A stretch of DNA of 64,000 bases from Paenibacillus contaminans (GTDB taxonomy: Bacteria > Bacillota > Bacilli > Paenibacillales > NBRC-103111). Positions 1 through 9,327 of this stretch are shown piece after piece. The first letter of the stretch is position 1. Each line of letters starts with the position of its first letter. Below the pieces are notes generated by a model. That model worked only from the letters and a program-made list of their open reading frames with translations, was not told the DNA's origin and searched no databases. Where the stretch lies: assembly GCF_003285015.1 (NCBI RefSeq), contig NZ_QMFB01000002.1, positions 248,001-312,000 of the forward strand, given 5' to 3'. A program made the position numbers and the translations under genes.

Positions 1-26
1 CTGCCTGCCGGCATCGATCTTAGCAC
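1..26 (-). CDS. Possible start of a gene running off the left edge
   Basis: On the minus strand an AAGGAGG ribosome site (32-38) is followed after 5 bases by a GTG codon at 26-24 and an open frame to the window edge. Only eight codons are visible, so no product can be named. Its place downstream of a two-component system and a sugar-binding lipoprotein would suit a permease or a glycoside hydrolase, but this is inference from position only. Confidence 0.3.
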
Positions 27-128
27 AGTAACCTCCTTTTCTCCGTACACCCCGGCAAAGCGTCAACCAGCAACCGAAGCTGCCGCAGACCGCATTGCCG
101 GAGCCCGAATCTTATTTTAATAATGCAA

Positions 129-148
129 AAGGAAGGTCGCCCTTCCTT
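129..148 (-). terminator. Hairpin terminator after the binding-protein gene
   Basis: A perfect 8-bp stem (AAGGAAGG / CCTTCCTT, loop TCGC) lies 20 bases beyond the stop of the lipoprotein gene and is followed on the minus strand by a short T run (TTTTGC). Confidence 0.7.
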
Positions 149-169
149 CGCCGTAAACCTTTTTATTAG

Positions 170-1855
170 TTACTTCATCTCGTTGATTTCTTTCGTAATT
201 TCGTCGCCGCCCAGCTTCTTCCACTTGTCCGCGAAGGAATCGAATTCGTCGATCGGCGCGGTGCCCATGATGATTTTCGTAAACGTTTCGTCCTTGATTT
301 GCGTCAGTGTAGAGCCTTTTTGCGCCATCGTGTCCGTACTGCCCTTTATATATCCGTTGACCTGGAACAAATTGTTTTTGTTGTAGTAGCTGATGACGCT
401 GATCGCGCTGTCTTCGGGACCGGACCATGCATAGCTGCTCCAAAGCTTGTTGTCTCCGGCCAAATACTTCTCGATTTGTTCGGCATTGTCTTTGACCCAA
501 TAGTTGTCGAGCAGCGCTTTGTCTTTCGTTTCGATATATCTCTTCACGTTTTCGTGAATAAACATATTTTGCTTCGGATAGAAGGTTTGCAACGCCGCCC
601 AAATATATTGCTGATCCGGCTTCGTTTCTTGCTCGCCATTGATGCCGTGGAATTTCGGGTCGAAGCCTTTGCTGATCGCCGGGTCCTTCTCGTAATAATA
701 GTTGTACAGCATAATGGCCGCTTCCGGGTTTTTCATTTTTTTGTTGACGGCATAAAAAGAGGTCGCCGAACCATTAATAAGCGGCTTAGCCGGCTGGTCG
801 TCGACGGATGCGAGAGGATACGCCCGCCAATCCGCTTCCGGGTTCTTGTTCTTGCTGTCCTGCAGATTGACGAACGGGTACGAATGCGAACCGAAGAACA
901 TCCCCACCTTGCCGCCGACAACCAGCTCTGAAGCCTTGGAAGCGTCCTTAACCGCAAATTCCTTGTCGATATACCCGTTCTTGTACATTTCCGCAAGCTT
1001 GGAAAGCGCCGTCTTCGTCTGCGGTTGAATCGTACCGTTAACCATCTTGCCGGAAGCATCCTTCACCCAGCCGTTGACGTACGCATGATAACCCTGGAAG
1101 AAGCCGTTCAAGCCGTTCAAGCTTTTATCCAAACCTAAGCCGTACGTATCGTCCTTGCCGTTGCCGTCGGGATCCTTTTTGGTAAAAGCTTCGGCGATCT
1201 TTGCGACATCCTCCATCGTCTTCGGCGGCTGCAAGCCGAGCTTCTTGAGCCAATCGGCGCGGATCCAAATCATTTGGGAGCCGTCGATCGAGCCGGCAAT
1301 GTTCGGCAGCGCCATCAGCTTGCCGTCCACCGTCGCTTGGCTGCGCCCGATGTTCTGGTCCTCCTCCCACATCTGCTTCGTGAACGGCGTCGCATACTTA
1401 TCGAAAAGCTCGGTCAGATCAAGCGCCACTCCCGTATCGACGAGCATTTTTAATTGCTGGGCGCTTACCGGAATAATGTCCGGAAGATCGTTCGACGAAA
1501 TCGCCATATTCATCTTTTGCTGCATCTGCGTGCTCGGCACGGTCCACAAGTAGTTCACTTTGATCCCGAGCTCGCTCTCGTAGCCCCTGCTCCAAATATT
1601 GTTCGTCAACACATCGGATTGAAGGGTGATCCCTTTTTGCATCGAGTCGGAAAGCGCTTTAACCGTAGATACGGTTATCGGCGGATCGAATTTTGCGGGC
1701 GGACCCGCTTCCGCTTTCGGTTTCCCCGTATCGGCCGGAGCGCTGGGGGACGGCTTGCCGGATCCGCCCTCATCCTTACCGCAGGCTGCGACTGTAAGAG
1801 CCATGGATGCGATAGCCGCCGCGCTTATATATGTTTTCAGCTGGCGAAAGCTCAT
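170..1855 (-). CDS. ABC transporter extracellular solute-binding lipoprotein (LplA-like)
   Basis: 561-residue sugar-binding lipoprotein. The chosen ATG (1855) has an AAAGGGG ribosome site; an in-frame ATG eight codons upstream lacks one. Residues 1-25 form a lipoprotein signal ending LTVAAC, with Cys25 as the lipidated residue, followed by a Gly/Ser/Pro linker. The body has the two-lobe type-1 solute-binding look (WIRADWLKKLGLQPPKT, then a calcium-loop-like DPDGNGKDDTYGLG). Large LplA-type proteins of this length normally deliver oligosaccharides to two LplB/LplC permeases; none are in this position here, so they may lie left of the window. The gene is downstream of a YesM/YesN kinase-regulator pair that probably controls it through the direct-repeat operator at 1937-1972. 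Its sugar is unknown. Confidence 0.9.
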   Translation of the reverse strand: MSFRQLKTYISAAAIASMALTVAACGKDEGGSGKPSPSAPADTGKPKAEAGPPAKFDPPITVSTVKALSDSMQKGITLQSDVLTNNIWSRGYESELGIKVNYLWTVPSTQMQQKMNMAISSNDLPDIIPVSAQQLKMLVDTGVALDLTELFDKYATPFTKQMWEEDQNIGRSQATVDGKLMALPNIAGSIDGSQMIWIRADWLKKLGLQPPKTMEDVAKIAEAFTKKDPDGNGKDDTYGLGLDKSLNGLNGFFQGYHAYVNGWVKDASGKMVNGTIQPQTKTALSKLAEMYKNGYIDKEFAVKDASKASELVVGGKVGMFFGSHSYPFVNLQDSKNKNPEADWRAYPLASVDDQPAKPLINGSATSFYAVNKKMKNPEAAIMLYNYYYEKDPAISKGFDPKFHGINGEQETKPDQQYIWAALQTFYPKQNMFIHENVKRYIETKDKALLDNYWVKDNAEQIEKYLAGDNKLWSSYAWSGPEDSAISVISYYNKNNLFQVNGYIKGSTDTMAQKGSTLTQIKDETFTKIIMGTAPIDEFDSFADKWKKLGGDEITKEINEMK

Positions 1856-1907
1856 TGTGGTACCCCTTTCATTTTCCATTTTGATTGATGGGAGGCCTCT
1901 TGGTTTA

Positions 1908-1972
1908 AGTATAGGAGAACGGGTAACCCAATCCTAGAATCACTTCTCTACTTTCGAATCATTGTTTTACTT
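1908..1972 (-). promoter_or_regulatory. Activator-type promoter: 19-bp-period direct repeat plus -10
   Basis: Read on the minus strand, two half-sites AAGTAAAACAATGATTC (1972-1956) and AAGTAGAGAAGTGATTC (1953-1937) repeat with a 19-bp period. They are followed after 23 bases by TATACT (1913-1908), a plausible -10, with no good -35. The distal half-site overlaps the stop codon of the response-regulator gene. The same arrangement with the same spacing occurs upstream of the secreted BNR protein (9263-9327). Tandem half-sites about two helical turns apart fit an AraC-family activator, presumably the adjacent YesN-type regulator. Confidence 0.65.
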
Positions 1973-3646
1973 GTTGAGCGATTCCCTGTATTCCTTTGGG
2001 CTTTGGTTCGTCATTTTCTTGAAGGAACGGGCGAAATTCGCTCCGTAGCCGTATCCGAGCGCTTCGGCGATATCGTTAATTTTGCATTCGTTCCGCTCCA
2101 GAAGCTGCTTCGCTTTATGAATTTTTCGTTCCTGGATGTAGTCGGACAAATTGATGCCCGTTTCTTGCTTGAACAGGCGGGACAAATAAGCGGGGTTAAA
2201 AAATACAAGCTCCGATAATCGGACAAGCGACAAATCCTCAAAAATATGCTCATCGATATAACCTTGCAGAAATGTGATCGTATCCGTCGCCCGCTGCTGT
2301 TCTTCATTCGACCGAAGCTCGAACAGCTGCATTGCCGTTTGCTTGAGGAAGAGCGCGCCCGCCGCCCAATTCTCATGCTCCTCCGGCTTCAGCAATTTGC
2401 GGTAACCCGCCTTTAGGAGATCATGGTCAGCCAGCTTCCAACGGTTTATCGAGGAGAACAGAATCATCGCAATGGAAAAATACAGCTCCTGCGCCGGCGC
2501 ATAACGGCTGCCCAGTTCCTGCGTCAAATCCTTCGTAAGCTCGGCCAAACGGGCGAAAAAGAGCTCACGCTCCCCTTTCTCCAAATGCGATTCCAGCACG
2601 TGAAGCTTGCTTGACGCAAACCCGGCGAACCGTCTTGCGTCCGGCTGCGGCGGAACGGATTCCGATGCGTCCAAGTTTTCGTCCGTAACCAGCCGCTCCG
2701 TTCCGCTGCCGATCCGATATTCCATCAAATGCCTCAGCTCAGCATGTCTGTCCGCGATTTGCCTCCATGGCGTCGGCTCCGTCCAAACCGCGAACGATAC
2801 GGTCGTCCCCAGCGACTCCTTGCATATGCGCTGAATCGTCTCGAGCGTTCCTTTCAGAAATAACGCGCTCGCGCGCCATTTGAAATCCTCGGCTGAGATG
2901 TCGTCTTCGTCCATCGAAATCGCCGAATGGGGCTGGGCAAACCAAACCATATTATCGCGATCGTCGACGATCTGGAAGCAGCATAATTTGGCTGATAATT
3001 GCTGCTCGGCAATGAGACTGACCGAGTAAAAGCATTTACTTTTTTCGATGTATGTCAATGCTCCGGGCGAACGGTCCATTTTCCCCATAAACAAGAGCAG
3101 CGGTCTGTCGGCTAACAGCGAAATCCCAAGCTGATCCAGTTCCTTCCGCGGCTCGATACCGAGAACGCTATTTCCCCGCAGCAACGACAGCAAAAAGTCC
3201 TTGCGAAGCAGCAGCGACATCGTTTCCCGGTCCTGGCGATGACTGTCGAGCAGATCCCTGACCTTGAGGCTCGCTTCGATGGCAGCGACAGCCTGCCTGA
3301 CGGCATCGACCACCTTATCGTATCCTTCCGTTTTCAGCACGAAGTTGACCGCGCCTGATCGTATGGCCCGATAGGCATGGTCAAACTCCTTGAAACCGGT
3401 CAAAAATATCACTTTGCATTCCGGCCAATTGTCGTGAATGATATCGAGCAGCACCATCCCGTCCAAGCCCGGCATCCGGATATCGGAAACGACGATATCG
3501 ATTCTTGTTCGCTGCAGCATATCGACGACAGCTTTTCCGGAGTAAACCCTATAAACGTCCAACTCCAGGTCGGCGATGCCAAGAAACTCTTCATAGAGCC
3601 CATCCGCAATAATCGGCTCGTCGTCTACAATGACCATTCTGAGCAT
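1967..3646 (-). CDS. AraC-family response regulator (YesN-like)
   Basis: 559 residues. The N-terminal receiver domain (about 1-120) has the acidic pair VDDE near residue 8, phospho-acceptor Asp55 in VVSDIRMPG and a conserved Lys in FVLKTEG. A poorly conserved middle region is followed by a C-terminal double helix-turn-helix AraC domain (about 455-559, ending SPKEYRESLNK). It is cotranscribed with the kinase gene 6 bases upstream. The pair should sense an extracellular carbohydrate-related signal and activate transport and hydrolase genes. The candidate binding repeats begin at its own stop codon and recur upstream of the BNR protein at 9.0 kb. Confidence 0.93.
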   Translation of the reverse strand: MLRMVIVDDEPIIADGLYEEFLGIADLELDVYRVYSGKAVVDMLQRTRIDIVVSDIRMPGLDGMVLLDIIHDNWPECKVIFLTGFKEFDHAYRAIRSGAVNFVLKTEGYDKVVDAVRQAVAAIEASLKVRDLLDSHRQDRETMSLLLRKDFLLSLLRGNSVLGIEPRKELDQLGISLLADRPLLLFMGKMDRSPGALTYIEKSKCFYSVSLIAEQQLSAKLCCFQIVDDRDNMVWFAQPHSAISMDEDDISAEDFKWRASALFLKGTLETIQRICKESLGTTVSFAVWTEPTPWRQIADRHAELRHLMEYRIGSGTERLVTDENLDASESVPPQPDARRFAGFASSKLHVLESHLEKGERELFFARLAELTKDLTQELGSRYAPAQELYFSIAMILFSSINRWKLADHDLLKAGYRKLLKPEEHENWAAGALFLKQTAMQLFELRSNEEQQRATDTITFLQGYIDEHIFEDLSLVRLSELVFFNPAYLSRLFKQETGINLSDYIQERKIHKAKQLLERNECKINDIAEALGYGYGANFARSFKKMTNQSPKEYRESLNK

Positions 3647-3652
3647 GTCCTC

Positions 3653-5422
3653 TCACTCCCCCTCGCCGCGGAATTCGCTTTCCGCAACAACCATAGTCAA
3701 GCGGACGGCCAAGCCGCCAAGCTCGCTTCTTGCAACCGCGATGCCGCTGCTTTCCCCGAAGTAAAGACGAATGCGCCGATGAATATTCACGATCCCCGTT
3801 ATTTCGCTCACGTTCTCGCCGCTGTCCAAGCAGGTTTGCAGCTTGACGATCTGCTCGTCGCTCAGCAGCTCCCCATTGTCGTCGATCGTAACTGAAAGCG
3901 CTTCCGACGAGGCGTGAAATTGGATTTGCAGAAGGCCGCTCTCCTCTTTGCTTTCAAGACCGTGTTCAAAAGCGTTCTCGATAATCGGCTGTAAAATCAA
4001 TCGGGGCACGTTCATCCCCGCGAACTTCGCGGGCACGTCGCCGAACCGGATTCGAATCCGTTTTTGGAACCGAATGGCTTGGATGTCGCAATACGTTCTG
4101 GCATGATCGGTTTCCGCTTCGAGCGGGACATCGTCCGAGGTGTTTCGCGTAAGAAACTGGAAATATTCGCCGAGCTGCAACTGAAATTTCATGAGCTGAT
4201 CGTAATCTTCGCGTTTGGTCATCGTGTATAAAATAAAAAAGCTGTTATAAAGAAAATGCGGATTGATTTGTGCTTGCAGCTGCTTAAGCTCCGCACGCTG
4301 GATCAAAATCGTCTGCTTGTACGATTGATCGATCAATGTATTCAGCCGCTCCGTCATCGTATTGAACCGATTGTACAAAAATCCGAATTCATCGTCGTAA
4401 CGGTACCGAATCGGCACCTTCATATTGCCGGTCTCGATTCGCTTGAACGCTTGAATCAAATGCTTCAACGGACGCCGTATAATCCGGTAAATCGAGTAAG
4501 CAAAAATGCCTGCCAGCGCGACGGACGCGGCCGACAGCCCCCAAACCCAAACCCGGTATTTCCGGACCGGTGAGTACAATTGGTCTTCGGGAATGTAATT
4601 GCAAAGGGTCATGCCCAAATAGGATGAGGTTTTGTAAATGACAAGGTAGCGGCTTCCGTTAATCGCGATCGAGCTTTTCCCGTCGCCGGATTGCTGCAGT
4701 AAGCCTTCCAGCGCGCTGCGGATTTGATCCGTAACCACCGGATTGTCGCCCGTATTCACCATAAAGCGGTTTTGGGTATCGATCATCATGGAGCCGCTGC
4801 CCGAGTTTACATCGAACTGTCCGATCGCATTGCGCAATTCGTCCGAGGACAACCGGATCTGAAGTGCGTACAAGGGCGAGACGGATTTCGAAACGTAGTT
4901 CAACGGAAAAAAGGAATTCAGCACGATATCTTCCTTGTCGTATATCAGCTGAGCAAAAGTGGAGTTTTCGTGCATCCCCATCTCGCTTTTTTCATGCTCC
5001 GTCAGCTCCTCGATGCTTCCCCACTCGGGGATCGTTCTGCGGATCGACGGAATGAACGCTTTAACGCCGGCTATGTACGCGCTGCTGCTCTTGATTGCAG
5101 CAAGCCTCTGCTGCAGCTTCAGCATATAAAAACCTTTTTCATAGTCGTCCATATACGCCTCGCCGTTCGCCAAACGATTGATATCGTCTCCCATAACGAC
5201 ATCCGATTGAAGCAGCTTGATTCCCTGAATCTCACGTTCCAGTCTCGTCATGTAGAACGAGATTTGGGAAAATTTCGATTTCAATATTTCCTCCTGCAAG
5301 GTACCGATCCACCATTTGTACATGCCGAGACCGATCAAGTAGATCGGGATCATGATAATGACGAAGATAAGCAAAAGGCGGACAAAAATGGATCTTTTCC
5401 AAAACAGCAGCCTGGGGATCAT
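3653..5422 (-). CDS. Sensor histidine kinase (YesM-like)
   Basis: 589 residues. Transmembrane segment 1 spans about 12-34, an extracellular Cache-type sensor region about 35-290, transmembrane segment 2 about 295-315, then a HAMP linker. The His_kinase domain has the phosphorylation motif QINPHFLYNS and a HATPase domain with the N-box PIIENAFEHG. This is the family that works with YesN/AraC-type response regulators. The start has an AGGTGA ribosome site. It is first of the three-gene unit kinase, regulator, binding protein. The gene upstream (cytosolic BNR protein) is in the same direction 149 bases away, so weak read-through is possible. Confidence 0.93.
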   Translation of the reverse strand: MIPRLLFWKRSIFVRLLLIFVIIMIPIYLIGLGMYKWWIGTLQEEILKSKFSQISFYMTRLEREIQGIKLLQSDVVMGDDINRLANGEAYMDDYEKGFYMLKLQQRLAAIKSSSAYIAGVKAFIPSIRRTIPEWGSIEELTEHEKSEMGMHENSTFAQLIYDKEDIVLNSFFPLNYVSKSVSPLYALQIRLSSDELRNAIGQFDVNSGSGSMMIDTQNRFMVNTGDNPVVTDQIRSALEGLLQQSGDGKSSIAINGSRYLVIYKTSSYLGMTLCNYIPEDQLYSPVRKYRVWVWGLSAASVALAGIFAYSIYRIIRRPLKHLIQAFKRIETGNMKVPIRYRYDDEFGFLYNRFNTMTERLNTLIDQSYKQTILIQRAELKQLQAQINPHFLYNSFFILYTMTKREDYDQLMKFQLQLGEYFQFLTRNTSDDVPLEAETDHARTYCDIQAIRFQKRIRIRFGDVPAKFAGMNVPRLILQPIIENAFEHGLESKEESGLLQIQFHASSEALSVTIDDNGELLSDEQIVKLQTCLDSGENVSEITGIVNIHRRIRLYFGESSGIAVARSELGGLAVRLTMVVAESEFRGEGE

Positions 5423-5478
5423 TCTTTCACCTGCAATTCCCGCGTTTTCCTTCCCTTAACGGATACGGAAAGTTTATT

Positions 5479-5520
5479 CCGGTGCATAACCGCAGCCGAT
5501 CTGCCTTGCGTTCTGCACCG
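5479..5520 (-). other. Inverted repeat between BNR gene and kinase gene
   Basis: CCGGTGCA at 5479-5486 is mirrored by TGCACCGG at 5513-5520. There is no T run, so it is a weak terminator or a leader structure for the kinase transcript; the rest of this 149-base gap shows nothing recognisable. Confidence 0.35.
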
Positions 5521-5571
5521 GACTCTTTCATTATATATGGAGTCTACTGCATGACAACTGCCGAATACTTG

Positions 5572-6678
5572 CTAGAAAGCGTCCCCTTCCGCGCTTGCGC
5601 CCGCTGCTAGTTCGCATAAGGTTCCGGCAATGTAGCGGTGTTCTTCTCCTGCGATCGAATAATAATAAGCGACTAAAATCGTACCGTTTTTCAGCTGCAC
5701 GGCGCTTGTATACCCGATATCGGAGCCGTGTCCGTCCTCGCGAATGACCGTTTCCTTGGCATCCGCCAAATTGCCGCATTCCGGGTCCAGCAGAATCGCC
5801 CTGATGCCGTAAGGCTTGTACCGGTAACCGTAAGTCAGCAGCACATGACCGCTTTCCAGTTCAAGAACATGAAAAGGGCTCGGCGAATAATAGGGATGCT
5901 TGACCAGCCGGCTCCATGTCAATCCGTTATCGGCCGATTCGGACGTAAAAAGCGGACATGCGGTATACGCTTCCCCGGGCTCGATATGTTTTTTGGTGCT
6001 GCGGATAAATGCTACAAGCTTTCCCGACCGCGTCCGGTAAAAATTCGGCTCATAAAAATCGTACCCGTCCTCAGCAGGAATGATTGCATATTTTACCCAA
6101 GTACGGCCCTTGTTTTCCGTTTTGGCGACAATAACATGGCAAGTGCCCTCCTCGTAGCCGTATAAGGGGGCAAGGATCGATCCGTCGTCCAGTTCGGCGC
6201 AATTGCCGCGGATATAAGTATGCTCGATGCCGGTGGGGATGGGCTCATCCCAGGTTTGGCCGCCGTCGGACGAACGAATGGTGTAGGAACCGACGGGTTT
6301 GGCCGCCCAGTGGTGAAATATGCCGTGATGATAGTCGGGATTGTCCTCGACATCTTCCCGTTCCGCAACCTTCCACATAAAGATAGTGGACAAAATCGTG
6401 CCGTCCCTAAGAACGTTCAGGCAAGGGTCCTGGACGCCATAGAAATAATCGTCATACAGGATCCGGACCTTCGAGCACCAATTTTCGCCGTCTTCAGAAG
6501 TGACGACCACCGCTTTGGAGGAGGGATCGATATGCTCGAGTCCGTGGGTGCGCAGACGATCGGGCGCTTGGCGGAAGCCGGCCACGACGATCCCGTTCCG
6601 GTTTACAACCAGGCTAGGAAATGTATTATACTGTTCATCCTCGAAGATGACGATATGCTTCAGCGGTTTGATTTGCAT
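5572..6678 (-). CDS. Cytosolic BNR-repeat (sialidase-fold) protein
   Basis: 368 residues with no signal peptide, so probably cytoplasmic. Four Asp-box-like turns (TSEDGENW, RSSDGGQTW, KTENKGRTW, SADNGLTW) mark a six-bladed propeller of the sialidase/neuraminidase superfamily. An AAGGAGG site precedes the ATG by 10 bases. The family includes exo-sialidases but also lyases and hydrolases with other substrates, and I cannot confirm the full arginine triad, so the substrate is open. It is downstream of, and separated by a terminator from, a secreted homologue. Location in the cytosol suggests action on an imported fragment. Confidence 0.8.
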   Translation of the reverse strand: MQIKPLKHIVIFEDEQYNTFPSLVVNRNGIVVAGFRQAPDRLRTHGLEHIDPSSKAVVVTSEDGENWCSKVRILYDDYFYGVQDPCLNVLRDGTILSTIFMWKVAEREDVEDNPDYHHGIFHHWAAKPVGSYTIRSSDGGQTWDEPIPTGIEHTYIRGNCAELDDGSILAPLYGYEEGTCHVIVAKTENKGRTWVKYAIIPAEDGYDFYEPNFYRTRSGKLVAFIRSTKKHIEPGEAYTACPLFTSESADNGLTWSRLVKHPYYSPSPFHVLELESGHVLLTYGYRYKPYGIRAILLDPECGNLADAKETVIREDGHGSDIGYTSAVQLKNGTILVAYYYSIAGEEHRYIAGTLCELAAGASAEGDAF

Positions 6679-6723
6679 GTAAAAGAAGCCTCCTTATGCC
6701 TCCATTCGGCATGATGATGAGAA

Positions 6724-6760
6724 GAAGAAGCCTTCCGCCGCGATTATGGAAGGCTTCTTC
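6724..6760 (-). terminator. Terminator-like 13-bp hairpin
   Basis: GAAGAAGCCTTCC (6724-6736) pairs perfectly with GGAAGGCTTCTTC (6748-6760), 25 bases past the stop of the secreted BNR gene. The following minus-strand sequence is only moderately T-rich. Confidence 0.6.
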
Positions 6761-6785
6761 GACTTGTATCGGTCCGAGTTAAAGC

Positions 6786-9029
6786 CTAGTCCTCGGAAAT
6801 GCTCCACTTCGTTATAAGCGAATTCGCGTCCGAGCTGAGCGTACCCGCAGCAGCTTCGGAAATCAGGTTTTGGGCAAGCACGGATAAATCGTTCATGTGG
6901 AGCAAGAAATCCTGCATATACGCGATAGCCTGCTGCTTCGCTCCTTGATCCAGCAGCAGTTGGATGATCGTCAGCCTGTATCTTAATTCGGAGGCAAAGG
7001 TTGCTTTTATGTTTTCCGACGCTTCGTACATGTCAAGACGTTCCAGCATCGCGCTAATCGAAGCTTCCTCCGCCTGCTGAGGCACGCTATCGGTGTAAAG
7101 CTCAAGCTCATTCAATCCGGCGAGCCCAGACGATACGGCTATTTCAACCTTTACATATCTCGCCTTCGTTCCCGGGGCCAAATGGTTGTAACGCAAACCG
7201 TTGGCGTCTTTCCATGTGTACGTGTTTATCGGCTTGCCCCACTGTATGCCGTCCGTCGACAGCGATAGCTGGGCGGATGTTATATATCCGGGAACGAGCG
7301 ATACGCCGATCGTCGAGATGGGCATATCCTGTTTCAGATCGACGATATAGTGCGCCGGAGAGCCGCCGTCCTTGAAGGCGGAATGCCAATAATCGGTACT
7401 CCCGTCCAACGGTCCGTTAATGCCTGTTTCCGGATGGCCGGAATTAAGCCAATACGTATCCGCAGACACGGAAATTTGATTGTTTTGCAGCATGCTCAGC
7501 AATGGAAGCTTATGTTTGCCGTACGGGCGGTATTCGAACAATTGAATTTCGTTCAGACCGGCCCAGCCCGACGATTCCGTAACGTTTACTTTGACGTATC
7601 GCAATTCCCGTCCCTCGTCAAAATACGTATAATCGATTTGGTTCATAACCGCCATCTGATAGGATTGCACATCCTGCCAATTGATCCCGTCGGACGAAAC
7701 CTGAACGACGGCGGACTCCGCATATCCGGCCTTCAACAAAACGCCGATTGCGCCGACCGTTACATTCCTTTTCAGATCGATCGTATAGTAGGCGGGGGCT
7801 GCCGAACTCTTAAACGCGGCGTTGCCGTACCCTATACTGCCGTCGAGCGGACCGCGCAGTCCTGTCGCGGCGTTATTGGGATCGATATAGTTCATGTCGG
7901 AGCTTACGGTCAGCGCCCCTTCGGCGTACATGCCGAGAAGATCTATTTTAGCCCCGTAATCGGCCTCCCAGTTGCCTAGCTTTGAGTACGTCCCGCCGAT
8001 GATCTGTTTTTTGGCATCGTAATAGACGGTAAACAAACGCTCCGAATCCAGCATGACCGTAGACGAATAGCCCATATCCGACGTTTCTTTGTTAGCATAC
8101 AGGACGCGCGTTTCGGCAAAGCTCCACGGACGGTCCAGATAGCCCATACGCACGACAACCGGGCGGCCTCCGCCGGCATTTTGAAAATCGCTCCAGGCAT
8201 GGAATACCTTGTTCGTACCTGGTATGCGGAATAATTCAGGTGCGTGCATCTTCTCCCCGAGTTTTACGGGCACTCCCCACGTCATGCCGTAATCGTAGGA
8301 ATGCGCTTCATAAGCTAAATTATCGTCGGAGGAAGCGCGAAGCAGCGCTTTCAGATGCCCCGGCTCCAGTTCGGCGAAGGCCGGTTCCACCAGATGAATG
8401 CCGTCGATGTAACCAACGACCTTTTCCGACGATGCGGGCCAGCTTAAGCCTTTGTCCGTACTCCTCACCGCGGTGCTTTGTTGATATTGGGTCGGGCTGG
8501 GACCGTACAGGATAATCGATAAATCTCCGTTCGACAGCTCGATAATGGACGAAGACGTCGCCGCCCATGACATATTCGTGCCGACAGTCGCCATGCCGCC
8601 CCATGTGGTTCCATTGTCTGCGCTTCGGATCACTTTGACATCGACAGGGCTTTGATTTTGATACGTAAACCAGGAAACCAGCAGCGTCCCGTCGCTTAAC
8701 GCAGTAATCGAAGGATCGCGGTCGTCAATGCCGGTATCGACGACCAGCGCAGCTCCGCTCCAGGTCAATCCCCCATCCGTGCTGCGTTTCATCATAATGC
8801 TGCCATTGCCGCCAGCATGCGAATCGGACCAATAATAAACGAGCACGAGATCGCCGTTTGCCGCTGCAGCCACGCTTGGAAAATAGCCTCTATAAGCGCC
8901 TTGCGCTTCCACGATCACCTTATCCGGAATTGTCGTATGCCGAACCTCCGCATGAGCCGCCGAGAACGGAACCATCAGTGCAATAACGATTAGAGCCAAT
9001 AAAAATGCCTTCAGCCTGCCTTTTTTCAT
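6786..9029 (-). CDS. Secreted BNR-repeat protein with two discoidin-like domains
   Basis: 747 residues from the ATG at 9029, chosen because a GGAGGG site sits just upstream and a Sec signal peptide follows at once (KKGRLKAFLLALIVIALMV, cleavage near AHA). Residues about 35-350 form a sialidase-fold propeller with Asp-boxes RSTDGGLTW, RSADNGTTW, RSTDKGLSW and SYDYGMTW. Two F5/8-type-C-like domains follow (about 365-505 and 515-650; shared marks GPLDGS and WAGLNEIQLF / LAGLNELELY), then a helical tail. This is the architecture of a secreted glycan-active enzyme with carbohydrate-binding modules. Its promoter carries the same operator as the binding-protein gene at 1.9 kb, so the YesM/YesN pair probably controls both. 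Sialic acid specificity is not proven. Confidence 0.85.
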   Translation of the reverse strand: MKKGRLKAFLLALIVIALMVPFSAAHAEVRHTTIPDKVIVEAQGAYRGYFPSVAAAANGDLVLVYYWSDSHAGGNGSIMMKRSTDGGLTWSGAALVVDTGIDDRDPSITALSDGTLLVSWFTYQNQSPVDVKVIRSADNGTTWGGMATVGTNMSWAATSSSIIELSNGDLSIILYGPSPTQYQQSTAVRSTDKGLSWPASSEKVVGYIDGIHLVEPAFAELEPGHLKALLRASSDDNLAYEAHSYDYGMTWGVPVKLGEKMHAPELFRIPGTNKVFHAWSDFQNAGGGRPVVVRMGYLDRPWSFAETRVLYANKETSDMGYSSTVMLDSERLFTVYYDAKKQIIGGTYSKLGNWEADYGAKIDLLGMYAEGALTVSSDMNYIDPNNAATGLRGPLDGSIGYGNAAFKSSAAPAYYTIDLKRNVTVGAIGVLLKAGYAESAVVQVSSDGINWQDVQSYQMAVMNQIDYTYFDEGRELRYVKVNVTESSGWAGLNEIQLFEYRPYGKHKLPLLSMLQNNQISVSADTYWLNSGHPETGINGPLDGSTDYWHSAFKDGGSPAHYIVDLKQDMPISTIGVSLVPGYITSAQLSLSTDGIQWGKPINTYTWKDANGLRYNHLAPGTKARYVKVEIAVSSGLAGLNELELYTDSVPQQAEEASISAMLERLDMYEASENIKATFASELRYRLTIIQLLLDQGAKQQAIAYMQDFLLHMNDLSVLAQNLISEAAAGTLSSDANSLITKWSISED

Positions 9030-9227
9030 GACATTCCCTCCATTATCGATTGTCCTTGCATTTGGGACTGACAAGAAGCGTTTCCATGTCCAAGCTGCTT
9101 GCCTATGGCAGTGAGATAGTACGAACACCTCCTATGTTCTTCCTATTGCATCCTGCATCGTGTCCTTTCGCAATCGATCCGGTTGCATGCCGCTTCTCGT
9201 CCTCCCGCAATCGGAACGGAAGAACAA

Positions 9228-9242
9228 ATGATAGCGCTTACT
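9228..9242. promoter_or_regulatory. Candidate cre (CcpA) site
   Basis: ATGATAGCGCTTACT matches the Gram-positive catabolite-repression consensus with one mismatch. It lies about 20-35 bases downstream of the predicted -10 (9263-9268) of the secreted BNR gene, a place where CcpA would block elongation. Confidence 0.45.
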
Positions 9243-9262
9243 ATAAAGGAAATCTGTTCTCA

Positions 9263-9327
9263 AGTATAAGACGGCCTCTGTCTTATTCCTAGAATCACTT
9301 CTTTACTTTTGAATCATCTGTCTACTT
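9263..9327 (-). promoter_or_regulatory. Second copy of the 19-bp-period activator promoter
   Basis: Minus-strand half-sites AAGTAGACAGATGATTC (9327-9311) and AAGTAAAGAAGTGATTC (9308-9292) are followed after 23 bases by TATACT (9268-9263). Half-sites, period and distance to the -10 are the same as at 1908-1972. The sequence just upstream also reads SLNK-stop in one frame, like the end of the response regulator, which hints that a piece of that promoter region was duplicated here. Confidence 0.65.
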
